NCBI GenBank assembly: GCA_035293965.1 | Contig: DATGLW010000109.1 | Coordinates: 1-36,701, forward strand | DNA from: DATGLW01 sp035293965 | GTDB lineage: Bacteria; Actinomycetota; Acidimicrobiia; Acidimicrobiales; RAAP-2 | Reading direction: 5' to 3' | DNA: 36,701 nt | Shown here: positions 15,778 to 23,460 of the stretch, piece after piece | Numbering within the stretch: the first letter of the stretch is position 1 | Layout: the number at the start of each line of letters is the position of its first letter | Notes under the pieces: model-generated | Told to the model about the DNA's origin: nothing | The model's input: only the letters and a program-made list of their open reading frames with translations | Databases searched by the model: none | Made by a program: the position numbers and the translations under genes

Positions 15778-16734
15778 ATGCCCGATCACCGCCAGGTCCT
15801 GATCGCCGGGTCAGGCCCCGCCGGGCTCACCGCCGCCATCTACACGGCGAGGGCGCAGCTCCAGCCCGTGGTCGTCGAGGGTGAGCCCTCCTCCACGGGC
15901 GACCAGCCGGGCGGCCAGCTGATGCTCACCACCGAGGTCGAGAACTACCCCGGGTTCGTCGAGGGGATCATGGGCCCCGACCTCATGTCGGCCATGCGCG
16001 CCCAGGCGCTCCGGTTCGGCGCCGAGCTCGTCACGGCCAAGGTGACGCGGGTCGACTTGGCGGCCTCCCCTTTCGGTGTGTGGACGGGACCGCCCGACAC
16101 GCCCGAGCCGACCTACCGGGCAGACGCGCTGATCGTGTCGACCGGGGCCCGGGCCCTCATGCTCGGCGTTCCCAACGAGGACCGCCTGGTCGGCCATGGC
16201 GTGTCCACGTGTGCCACCTGCGACGGGTTCTTCTTCCGCGACCACCACATCGCCGTGGTCGGCGGGGGCGACTCGGCGATGGAAGAGGCGATCTTCCTCA
16301 CCCGCTTCGCGTCGAAGGTGACCGTCGTCCACCGCCGCGACCGCCTCCGGGCGTCGCGCATCATGCAGGAACGGGCGTTCGCGGAGCCGAAGATCGAGTT
16401 CCGGTGGAACGCGCAGGTGACTGCCGTCCACGGGCACGACAAGGTCGCCGGCGTCCGGCTGCGTGACACGCTCACGGGCGAGGAGTCGGACCTGCCCGTG
16501 ACCGGCCTGTTCGTCGCCATCGGTCACGAGCCCAACACGGGGATCGTCAAAGGGCAGCTCGACATCGACGGCAATGGCTACATCCGGACCTTCGGCGGCA
16601 CGCGGACCAGCGTCGACGGCGTGTTCGCCTGCGGCGACGTGCAGGACCACGTGTACAGGCAGGCGGTGACCGCCGCCGGCTCCGGCTGCATGGCCGCCCT
16701 CGATGCCGAGCGGTGGCTGCGTGACCGTGGGTGA
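15778..16734 (+). CDS. trxB: Thioredoxin-disulfide reductase
   Basis: The product is 318 residues, normal for the low-molecular-weight enzyme that reduces thioredoxin with NADPH. FAD site GSGPAGLTAAIY (11-22), redox-active CATC at 145-148 in STCATCDGFFF, NADPH site VGGGDSAMEEA (161-171) and the C-terminal FAD motif FACGDVQDHVYRQAVTAAGSG are all present. The ATG at 15778 lies 5 nt after the upstream stop; a TTG at 15769 overlapping that stop is the alternative. trxA follows after a hairpin-containing gap, so the pair form the thioredoxin system. Confidence 0.97.
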   Translation: MPDHRQVLIAGSGPAGLTAAIYTARAQLQPVVVEGEPSSTGDQPGGQLMLTTEVENYPGFVEGIMGPDLMSAMRAQALRFGAELVTAKVTRVDLAASPFGVWTGPPDTPEPTYRADALIVSTGARALMLGVPNEDRLVGHGVSTCATCDGFFFRDHHIAVVGGGDSAMEEAIFLTRFASKVTVVHRRDRLRASRIMQERAFAEPKIEFRWNAQVTAVHGHDKVAGVRLRDTLTGEESDLPVTGLFVAIGHEPNTGIVKGQLDIDGNGYIRTFGGTRTSVDGVFACGDVQDHVYRQAVTAAGSGCMAALDAERWLRDRG

Positions 16735-16768
16735 TCCCCGCCCGTCCGGCGCACGATGCCCGTCCGGG

Positions 16769-16808
16769 GTCTCGTGCCCGGCGAGCGCGGGGCCCGCCGG
16801 CACGAGAC
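16769..16808 (+). terminator. Hairpin downstream of trxB
   Basis: GTCTCGTGCC (16769-16778) pairs perfectly with GGCACGAGAC (16799-16808). A further GGCG/CGCC pairing lies inside a one-base bulge. It begins 34 nt after the trxB stop. No U-tract follows. It probably ends or attenuates trxB transcription before trxA. Confidence 0.5.
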
Positions 16809-16833
16809 GGGAACATGTACGCCCGCGGTCGTG

Positions 16834-16855
16834 TTGACTCGATCCGGCCGGATCG
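16834..16855 (+). promoter_or_regulatory. Possible trxA promoter with 16-bp palindrome
   Basis: TTGACT (16834-16839) is a good -35 match. It is directly followed by the perfect palindrome CGATCCGGCCGGATCG (16840-16855), placed where a repressor or redox-responsive regulator could bind. No clear -10 element is visible at the expected distance, so the promoter call is weak. Confidence 0.3.
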
Positions 16856-16903
16856 CGGCGCGCTCGCGGCCCGGACCGTGCCCGTTACCGACAGGGAGGT
16901 CGC

Positions 16904-17227
16904 ATGAGCGAGATCGTCGCAGTGGACGACGCTACGTTTGACGAGCATGTCAAGTCAGCCGACGTGCCGGTCCTGGTGGACTTCTGGGCCGAATGGTGCG
17001 GGCCGTGCAAGATGATCGCCCCGGTGCTGGAGGAGATCGCCCAGGAGCAGGCCGGCAAGCTCCGGATCCTGAAGCTGAACATCGACGACAACTTGGACAT
17101 CACGCGGCGTTACGACGTGATGAGCATCCCGACCCTCATCCTGTTCAAGGACGGGCAGCCCCAGGCGCGCCTGATCGGCGCGAAGCCCAAGGGCCAGCTC
17201 ATGGCGGAGCTCGCCGCGTTCCTCTGA
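16904..17227 (+). CDS. trxA: Thioredoxin
   Basis: The product is 107 residues, typical for thioredoxin, a cytosolic disulfide reductant recycled by TrxB. The active site is VDFWAEWCGPCKMIAP with Cys32 and Cys35. The cis-proline motif SIPTLILFKDG and the terminal LxGAKPKxxL-type helix are present. CAGGGAGG precedes the ATG. The TGA stop at 17225-17227 overlaps the presumed start of the next gene. In mycobacteria trxC likewise precedes cwlM. Confidence 0.97.
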   Translation: MSEIVAVDDATFDEHVKSADVPVLVDFWAEWCGPCKMIAPVLEEIAQEQAGKLRILKLNIDDNLDITRRYDVMSIPTLILFKDGQPQARLIGAKPKGQLMAELAAFL

Positions 17228-18222
17228 GCCCGGCCTCCCCGACGGTCCCCCTCGCCGAGGGGGACCGGGGCGACCCGGTCCGCGAGCTCCAGCGACGGCT
17301 GGCCGACCTCGGCTTCCCGCTGCTCTTCGACGAGCCTGGCTCCTACGGCCCTGGTACCCGCGCCGCGGTCGAGGCCTTCCAGCACCGGCGCGGGCTGCGC
17401 GTGGACGGGGTGTGCGGACCCGAGACCTGGGGCGTGCTGCTCGAGGCCGGCTACCGCCTGGGTGATCGCGTCCTGCGGCTGACCGACCCGATGATGCGAG
17501 GCGACGACGTGGCCGACCTGCAGCAGCGCTTGAGCGCGCTCGGCTTCGACACCGGCCGTGTCGACGGCATCTACGGTCCCAACACGTTGGCGGCGGTGGC
17601 CGAGTTCCAGCGCAACTGCGGCCAGGAGCCCGACGGCATCGCCCACCTGTCCACCCAGCTCGCCCTCGTGCGGGTGGAGACACGCCAGCCGGCCCCGCCA
17701 CTCGTGTCGACCGTGCGAGCCCGCGAGGAGCTGCGGCGGTCGCCTCGCACCCTCGCTGGTCGTCACGTGGCCGTCGCCGGTGGCCAGGCGCTCGGCACGA
17801 TCGTGGCCGCCTTGGTCCGGCGCCTCCAGGGTGCTGGGTCGCGCGTGACCGAGCTCGACCATGACGACCCGTCAGCCCAGGCGGCCGCTGCCAATGCCGC
17901 AGGTGTGGACCTCTGCCTGACCCTGGCCCTGCGGGCGGAGGGGGCCGGCTGTGCCACCTCGTTCTATTCGGGCTACCGCGACGAGTCGCCCGGGGGGCGG
18001 CGCCTGGCTGAGCTGGTCCAGCGCACTGTGCCCGTGGCCGTGCGCGTCCCCGACCTCGGCATCAGGGGCATGTCGGTACCCGTACTCCGCGAGACACGGA
18101 TGCCGGCCGTGATCGTCGAGATCGGGCCCCCGGCATTGGTGGTCGAGCAGGCGCCTTCCCTCGCCGACGCCCTGGCGACCGCTCTTTCCCTCTGGGCGGG
18201 TGCACCCTGCGAGGAAGAGTGA
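17224..18222 (+). CDS. CwlM-like protein: two peptidoglycan-binding domains and a degenerate amidase fold
   Basis: The product is 332 residues if it begins at CTG 17224, which overlaps the trxA TGA (CTGA). No in-frame ATG, GTG or TTG exists between there and 17401, which is already inside the first domain. PG_binding_1 domains lie at about 15-72 and 88-145 (GDRGDPVRELQRRLADLGF and GDDVADLQQRLSALGF). An Amidase_3-like domain spans about 178-325, ending MPAVIVEIG. The zinc histidines are missing: the DPGHGG position reads VAVAGGQALG (182-191) and the SIHANA position reads CLTLALRAE (231-239). Mycobacterial CwlM, in the same place after trxC, is a cytoplasmic regulator of MurA rather than a hydrolase, and the absence of a signal peptide here fits that. 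The regulatory role is inference. Confidence 0.8.
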   Translation: MSPASPTVPLAEGDRGDPVRELQRRLADLGFPLLFDEPGSYGPGTRAAVEAFQHRRGLRVDGVCGPETWGVLLEAGYRLGDRVLRLTDPMMRGDDVADLQQRLSALGFDTGRVDGIYGPNTLAAVAEFQRNCGQEPDGIAHLSTQLALVRVETRQPAPPLVSTVRAREELRRSPRTLAGRHVAVAGGQALGTIVAALVRRLQGAGSRVTELDHDDPSAQAAAANAAGVDLCLTLALRAEGAGCATSFYSGYRDESPGGRRLAELVQRTVPVAVRVPDLGIRGMSVPVLRETRMPAVIVEIGPPALVVEQAPSLADALATALSLWAGAPCEEE

Positions 18223-18388
18223 CGCGCCAGCCCTCGCCCGCCGCGCCTCGAGCCTGACTCTCGAGCCTGACCCCCGCCGGCGCACCCGCCGACCCGAGCC
18301 GCTGGCGTCGCGGGGAACGTCGCGCTCGCGGGTCAGCCCGCCCTGCAACGACCCCCTCGACCCAGACCTCCAGCGCAGGAGGAGCCCG

Positions 18389-18453
18389 TCATCCACAACG
18401 TCATGCACAGGTTGTGGACGACCTCCACTCTCAGCCCGAACCTCATGTGCACA
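18389..18453. promoter_or_regulatory. Cluster of DnaA-box-like motifs between convergent cwlM-like gene and parB
   Basis: Within 65 nt are TCATCCACA (18389-18397), TCATGCACA (18401-18409), the reverse box TGTGGACGA (18413-18421) and the palindrome TGTGCACA (18446-18453). The first matches the TTATCCACA consensus at 8 of 9 positions. The surrounding 281-nt gap (18223-18503) has no gene. It may be a secondary DnaA-binding locus or chance enrichment. Confidence 0.35.
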
Positions 18454-18503
18454 ACCCGCGCCGGCCGTCTGCGACGGAGCCGGAGTCATTGCGTCCTCCC
18501 TGT

Positions 18504-19487
18504 TCAGAGGCCGTGTTCTCGCCCTGAGGTGGCTGGCGCGGCTGAGGTGGCTGGCTCGGCTGGCCGCGGCCGGTGCTCCCCCACCATCACCCGGTAGATG
18601 CGTTCGAGGTCTTCGAGGGTCGCGAACTCGATCACCAGCCGGCCACGCCGGTTCTGGAGGTCAACCTTCACGCGCGTGTCGAGGTGCGTCGAGAGGAGCT
18701 CCTCCAGCTCCAGGATCCCGGGTTCTGGCAGACGCCTCCTTGGGGACACAGGTGTCGTCGTACCTTGGGTAATACCAACCACATTGGCCGGTGCGGCGTC
18801 TTCGTCAACGTTCACACCGCTGGTACGAACGATGTCCTCCACTGCCCTCACGCTCAGGTTCTCGGTCACGATCCTCGCCACCAAGGCCTCCTGGAGGGTT
18901 CGGTCCGGAGTGCCGAGGAGGGCGCGCGCATGGCCAGCCGAGATAGTCCCCTCGGCCAGGGCGCGCTGAGCTCCTGCGGGGAGGTGGAGCAGTCGCAGCG
19001 CATTGGTGATGGTTGCCCGTCCCTTGCCAACCTTCGTCGCCACCTGGTCGTGGGTGAGACCGAATTCGTCGATCAGCTGCTGGTAGGCGGCCGCCTCCTC
19101 CAGGGGGTTCAGGTCGGCACGGTGAAGGTTCTCGACCAAGGCCTGCTCGAGGCTGTCGACGTCGGAGGTGCCGGACCGTACGAGCACCGGTATGGTCTGG
19201 AGCCCCGCCCTGCGCGCGGCCCGCCACCGCCGTTCCCCGGCGATCAGCTCGTAGCTCTCCCCCTCCCCGTCGATCTGACGAACGAGAACTGGTTGCAGTA
19301 CGCCCAGCTCACGGATCGACGCAGCCAGGGCCGCCATCGACTCCTCGTCGAATCGGGTCCTCGGCTGCACGACGCTGGGCCGGATGCTCGACAACGGAAC
19401 TTCACGAAGCTCGGACCCGGCGTCGCTGACCACTTCGGTGGGGATCAGCGCCCCCAGCCCCTTACCCAGCCCGCCGCGGCGCGCCAT
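18504..19487 (-). CDS. parB: Chromosome partitioning protein ParB
   Basis: ParB is the CTP-dependent clamp that loads at parS near the origin. The product is 327 residues starting MARRGGLGKGLGALIP, the usual N-terminal ParA-interacting motif. The ParB/Srx domain carries QPRTRFDEESMAALAASI, the CTP-binding GERRWRAARRAG and ENLHRADLNPLEEA. A helix-turn-helix follows (LTHDQVATKVGKGRATITNALRL), then the C-terminal dimerisation region. The C-terminus has an 18-nt tandem duplication at 18525-18560 (APATS repeat). The ATG at 19487 has a near-perfect AAAGGAGGT site and overlaps parA by 26 nt. Three parS sites lie upstream of parA. Confidence 0.97.
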   Translation of the reverse strand: MARRGGLGKGLGALIPTEVVSDAGSELREVPLSSIRPSVVQPRTRFDEESMAALAASIRELGVLQPVLVRQIDGEGESYELIAGERRWRAARRAGLQTIPVLVRSGTSDVDSLEQALVENLHRADLNPLEEAAAYQQLIDEFGLTHDQVATKVGKGRATITNALRLLHLPAGAQRALAEGTISAGHARALLGTPDRTLQEALVARIVTENLSVRAVEDIVRTSGVNVDEDAAPANVVGITQGTTTPVSPRRRLPEPGILELEELLSTHLDTRVKVDLQNRRGRLVIEFATLEDLERIYRVMVGEHRPRPAEPATSAAPATSGREHGL

Positions 19488-21195
19488 GGCTCACCTCCTT
19501 TGCCAGTTCGCGGTAAGCGAGCGCGCCCCGCGAGGTCGGATCGAACACGGTGATCGGCTGGCCGAAGGACGGTGCTTCCGACAGGCGCACCGACCTCGGG
19601 ATCACGCTCTTGCAGACCCGGTCGGCAAAGTGGGCGCGCACCTCGTTGGCGACGTCGACGGCCAGGCGGGTCCGGGCGTCGTACATGGTGAGGACGATGG
19701 TGCTGACCTCCAGGCGATCGTTGAGGTTGGTCGCCACCAAGTGCACGTTCCGGAGCAATTGCCCCAGGCCCTCGAGTGCGTAGTACTCGCACTGGATCGG
19801 GACCAGCACCTCTCGGGCTGCGGCCAGCGCGTTGACGGTGATCAAGCCGAGGGAGGGGGGGCAGTCGATCAACACGAAGTCGAAGTCGTCCACGACGGCG
19901 TCAACAGCCTTGCGCAGCTTCATCTCGCGGCTGAAGGCCGGCACCAACTCGATCTCCACCCCGGCGAGGTCGATCGTGGCCGGTGCCACGAAGAGGTTCT
20001 TGACGCTCGTGGGCTCGATACAGTCCTCGAGGGGCGCGTCGCGCATGATCACGTCGTACATCGACAGCTCGAAGTTGCGGGCATCGATGCCGAGCCCGGT
20101 CGTGGCATTGGCCTGTGGATCGAGGTCGATCACCAGGACCCGGTAGCCGAGCTCCGCCAGCGCGGCTCCCAGGTTCACCGTGGTCGTCGTCTTGCCGACC
20201 CCCCCTTTCTGGTTGGCCACTGCTAGCACTCGCGGAAGGGCCCGGGGCTGAAGCGACGTTGCCGCCACCGAGAACGAGCCGGTAGCACGATCTTCGTCCG
20301 TGCTCGAGCCGACCCCACTCCCCTCTCCTGTCTCGGCCGCACTCCCTGCATCGCGAAACACGACAGACGGCTCCCCTGTCGTGACCGCCCCGACGCGACG
20401 ATCGAAGTCCCGATCGGCTTCCACATCGTAGGGAAGCCGATCCTGCTCCGTCGGCACCTCGCCGGCGCCGCCCGGAAGCCTGCCGACGAGGCCCTCGCCG
20501 GCATCGTCGCTCGACGACAAGAGATCACCGGAAGCAGGGGCCATTTCCAAGTGCGACCTTCGCCAGGGCTCAGGCGCGGCATCTTCGACCGTGGGCGGAG
20601 GTTGCGGAGGTACGGGAGCCTGCATCGGAGCCGGTCCAGCCAGGGTCGTGAGCCCGTCGCCGGCTGGCCACTCCGTGGCGGTCGGCATGTCCGAGCCAGC
20701 TTCCTGGCCGCCGACCGCTGCCATCGAGTCGGCAACCGGTCCCTCCCACTGAGCAACCGACGGGTCCACGCCCGCGCCTCCGTGAAGGTCGCCGCCTGAG
20801 TGTTGGCTCTCCGGTCCCTGGAAGTCGTCGCCTCCAATTGACGACCCGGTCATGAGCGAGGCGGACCGGCTGCCGACGTCCCCAGGCAGGAGAGGCCACG
20901 CGTCCGCCTCCACGGTGCTCGGCGGGCCCGTCGACGATGTCGCTCCCCATTCTTGGCCCGGACCTCGGACCCTGTCCGGAGGACCTGCCGGATCAGAACT
21001 TCCAGCGGGCACGTGATCCTCGAGGTGTGCGTCGATGTCGTACAGCGGCACCGAGGGTGGCTCGACCTCGCCATTGCTGACCGACTCTCCGCCTGAGCGG
21101 GCAACGTGGGCTCCGCGTCGCCCGCTCGAGCGGTTCCGATCCTTCCTACGGAACAGCACAGCAGGATCGGAAGGGCGCATGGACCATTCACACAT
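19462..21195 (-). CDS. parA: Chromosome partitioning ATPase ParA with long N-terminal extension
   Basis: The core (about residues 321-577) is a standard ParA. It starts RVLAVANQKGGVGKTTTTVN with the deviant Walker A KGGVGKTT (330-337), then VIDLDPQANATTGLG, FDFVLIDCPPSLGLITVNAL and SVRLSEAPSFGQPI. ParA segregates origins along the nucleoid by ATP-driven gradients with ParB. About 320 residues of acidic, Gly/Ser/Pro-rich, probably disordered sequence precede the core, against tens of residues in most relatives. The start is uncertain: the ATG at 21195 is used here, with candidates at 21222 (TTG), 21207 and 21180. The stop lies inside parB. The Asp/Glu-rich composition argues that the extension is genuinely coding. 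Confidence 0.93.
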   Translation of the reverse strand: MCEWSMRPSDPAVLFRRKDRNRSSGRRGAHVARSGGESVSNGEVEPPSVPLYDIDAHLEDHVPAGSSDPAGPPDRVRGPGQEWGATSSTGPPSTVEADAWPLLPGDVGSRSASLMTGSSIGGDDFQGPESQHSGGDLHGGAGVDPSVAQWEGPVADSMAAVGGQEAGSDMPTATEWPAGDGLTTLAGPAPMQAPVPPQPPPTVEDAAPEPWRRSHLEMAPASGDLLSSSDDAGEGLVGRLPGGAGEVPTEQDRLPYDVEADRDFDRRVGAVTTGEPSVVFRDAGSAAETGEGSGVGSSTDEDRATGSFSVAATSLQPRALPRVLAVANQKGGVGKTTTTVNLGAALAELGYRVLVIDLDPQANATTGLGIDARNFELSMYDVIMRDAPLEDCIEPTSVKNLFVAPATIDLAGVEIELVPAFSREMKLRKAVDAVVDDFDFVLIDCPPSLGLITVNALAAAREVLVPIQCEYYALEGLGQLLRNVHLVATNLNDRLEVSTIVLTMYDARTRLAVDVANEVRAHFADRVCKSVIPRSVRLSEAPSFGQPITVFDPTSRGALAYRELAKEVSHGAPRRAG

Positions 21196-21327
21196 ACTTC
21201 CCCGCATCGCGCCACCGGTCAAGGAACCTCATCCCACCGTCGAGCCTGCCGGCAGCTCCTTACTCAGCTCCACGACCGAGGTCCTGCACGCCTGCCGACC
21301 GGTCCGGTCGGCCTGGCAGCATCCTGT

Positions 21328-21341
21328 GTTCCACGTGGAAC
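21328..21341. promoter_or_regulatory. parS: parS site 1
   Basis: GTTCCACGTGGAAC is a perfect 14-bp palindrome matching the widely conserved ParB-binding consensus in its GC-rich actinobacterial form. It lies about 130 nt upstream of the parA start. Confidence 0.9.
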
Positions 21342-21413
21342 CTTCCGTACGGGAGCCGACCTTCGGCACGTACGCACCCGGTCCCGATCCCTCCATGGCT
21401 CGAGAGCGCCGCC

Positions 21414-21427
21414 GTTCCACGTGGAAC
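21414..21427. promoter_or_regulatory. parS: parS site 2
   Basis: A second perfect GTTCCACGTGGAAC lies 86 bp (start to start) from site 1, in the same orientation-independent palindromic form. Confidence 0.9.
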
Positions 21428-22053
21428 GCTCGCCCCACTCGCGTCGGCTGGTGACCTGGGCCCCCTTGGAACGTCGCTCGGTTCCCCAGAGCTCGTACGC
21501 ACGCCGCACAGCGACACGACGTTGGCCACCAGAGGCTCTCTGGCCGACTACCAGGATCTCCACACCCAGCCCTCGGCGAGCCTTCGGACACGACGCCGGG
21601 CGATCTCGCATCTGCTGATGAGATCGGCCGACGATAAGAACTGTGCGCAGGCCTATGGCGCGTGGCATGGCCGCTCGTCCGGGGAGGTGGGGGACTGGCG
21701 CCAGCGTGAAGGTCTCGCCCGCCAGTTCCGACACCAGCGCGCGTGCCGCCCGACGGTTTTTGAGCCGCACCGGATCGAGCAGGCCGGGGAACCGGGTGGG
21801 CGAGGGCGTCCCGAGTTCGATCCGGTCGCACTCTGGCCGCGGCCGCTGTCTTCCCTTTCGGGCCGGCCGATCCAATACAGGCTTGCCATTGCCGCCTCCC
21901 CGTCCTCGGCGCTCAGGCCGACAGGCCCGACGGAGACAGGGGGTCGCCGAGACCGCAGAGGCGCGTGCAGGGGCTCGAGGGGGACGACCTGGCGAGGACA
22001 GGCGATCCACCCTGGCGACGCGCGAGCAGCTAACCCTGGGCGCCATGGGCGGC

Positions 22054-22169
22054 ACACGGAGGACCCCTCTCCGCCGTAGGCCGGAGCGCCGACCCTGGTC
22101 GACGACCTCTGCGCGGCGGCCGCGGCGCCGAAACACGGAGGACCCCTCTCCGCCGTAGGCCGGAGCGCC
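22054..22169. repeat. Pair of identical 37-bp direct repeats
   Basis: Positions 22054-22090 and 22133-22169 are identical over 37 bases (start-to-start 79 nt). Each contains ctccgccgtaggccggag, which can form an imperfect hairpin, and gaggacccctc, which can form a short one. They lie within the gene-free parS island and may be copies of a dispersed intergenic repeat. Confidence 0.85.
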
Positions 22170-22546
22170 CCGGTCCACCTGAAATGCGATAGTGGGGCGT
22201 GGCGCCCGTCCACGGGCAGGCCCGCTGTGGTCAGTTGCAGGAAGGGCGAACTGGAGGGGTGCCGAGTTCCTGACCGAGGTCGAGGGCTGAAGCCAGTACA
22301 CCCCGCTGGGGCCTTCCTGCCCTACCTCGGCGACCAACGATGACGGTACCCGCCTTGCCGCCGCCATGGCCGAACGGTTGGGGCTCACCGGTGATCGCGC
22401 TCCCGTCAGCGCATCGGGTCGGGCCCGTGACTGACGACATGACGCTCCTCGAGGGGCCTGGTGGGGGATCGGCTATGACGACCCGTGGCGACCTCGAGAT
22501 CGTCCTCCTCGAGCAGCCCCGTTGCAGGGCAGGGGAGCGGTTGGCA

Positions 22547-22560
22547 GTTCCACGTGGAAC
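22547..22560. promoter_or_regulatory. parS: parS site 3
   Basis: A third perfect GTTCCACGTGGAAC lies about 170 nt downstream of the rsmG stop. A degenerate relative, GTTCCGTCTGGAAC, sits 48 bp further on at 22595-22608, with intact arms and an altered core. Confidence 0.9.
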
Positions 22561-22730
22561 AGCTCGCGGAACGGACACACTGAGCCGCCGTAGCGTTCCG
22601 TCTGGAACACTCCTCCCCGGATGGCCAAGAAGGGATCCGGCGCGGGCGCCCACCTCGGACCCGGCGTCGCTTGCCCCGCACTTCGCGACCGCGCCCGGCG
22701 ATCCTCTTGCCCCGGATCTCCCCGGCCGGA

Positions 22731-23405
22731 TCAGAAGAGGGGCCGTTTCGCCGGGATTCCCACACGCCGCGGGTAACCCTTCGGGCACGGCGCGTCCTGC
22801 CGCAAGGCACAGAAGTGAGCTCCGACGTCGAGCCCGACAGCGGGGGAGAGGCCGAGCTGCGCAGCGCCGTGCGCCGGCCAGCGGCTCGTGCCACCAGCGG
22901 GCGGCTCTGACACGATCAGCCAGCCACCAACGGACAGGAAGCCGGCGGCGCACTCGGCAGTCACCGCCGGCGCGGCGAACGATCGGGCGACTACCAGCTG
23001 GAAGGAAGAGCGCAGGTCGTCCTGGCGGGCCGCCTCCTCCGCCCGCATACCGGCGACGACCACGCGCTCCCCCCAGGGGAGGCACCGCAAGCTCCGCTGC
23101 AGGAAGGCGGCTCGCCGAGCTGATCCCTCGATAAGCACGAAACGGCTGTCCGGCCAGTGCGCCGCGAGCACGAGACCTGGCAGGCCTCCGCCTGAGCCGA
23201 GGTCGAGCACCCGGTCGGGCCTGGTCTTGGCCACCTGCTCGTAGGCTGCGGCAAAGAGCTCGGCGTGTGCCATCTGGGGACCAAGCGGACCGGGCCCGAG
23301 AAACCCGGATGCCTGAGCCTCAACCAGCACAGCCCGGACCAGCTCGCCCACGATGGGTTGCCAGCGGTCCCCGTCACCGGGCACATCGCCGAACTCCGCC
23401 GGCAC
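22731..23405 (-). CDS. rsmG: 16S rRNA (guanine-N7) methyltransferase RsmG
   Basis: The product is 224 residues. RsmG (GidB) methylates N7 of a guanine in the 530 loop of 16S rRNA (G527 in E. coli); its loss gives low-level streptomycin resistance. The SAM-binding motif is VLDLGSGGGLPGLVLA, preceded by FAAAYEQVAKTRPDR and followed by FVLIEGSARRAAFL. The typical C-terminal YPRRVGIPAKRPL is present. The start is a GTG at 23405. It lies 55 nt after jag on the same strand, in the standard rpmH-rnpA-yidC-jag-rsmG order. Confidence 0.96.
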   Translation of the reverse strand: MPAEFGDVPGDGDRWQPIVGELVRAVLVEAQASGFLGPGPLGPQMAHAELFAAAYEQVAKTRPDRVLDLGSGGGLPGLVLAAHWPDSRFVLIEGSARRAAFLQRSLRCLPWGERVVVAGMRAEEAARQDDLRSSFQLVVARSFAAPAVTAECAAGFLSVGGWLIVSEPPAGGTSRWPAHGAAQLGLSPAVGLDVGAHFCALRQDAPCPKGYPRRVGIPAKRPLF

Positions 23406-23460
23406 AGAACCACCAAGTTCCGCGTACGAGCTGCGCCTCGCTCTGCGCTCGCGTCGCGAC

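Larger units (their letters stand above)
21196..22730. other. 1.5-kb gene-free island between parA and rsmG
   Basis: Open frames exist on both strands but encode only Arg/Pro/Gly/Ser-rich sequence without recognisable domains. None is favoured by start signals. The stretch carries three perfect parS sites, one parS-like site and a pair of 37-bp repeats (listed separately). Gaps elsewhere in this window are mostly under 330 nt, so the length is notable. A decayed gene cannot be excluded. Confidence 0.6.

Noticed and set aside
21264..22388. A 374-codon minus-strand frame in the parS island, with competing plus-strand frames
   Set aside because: The composition is Arg/Pro/Ser-rich in all frames, it crosses parS sites and direct repeats, and no domain is visible, so it is treated as non-coding.
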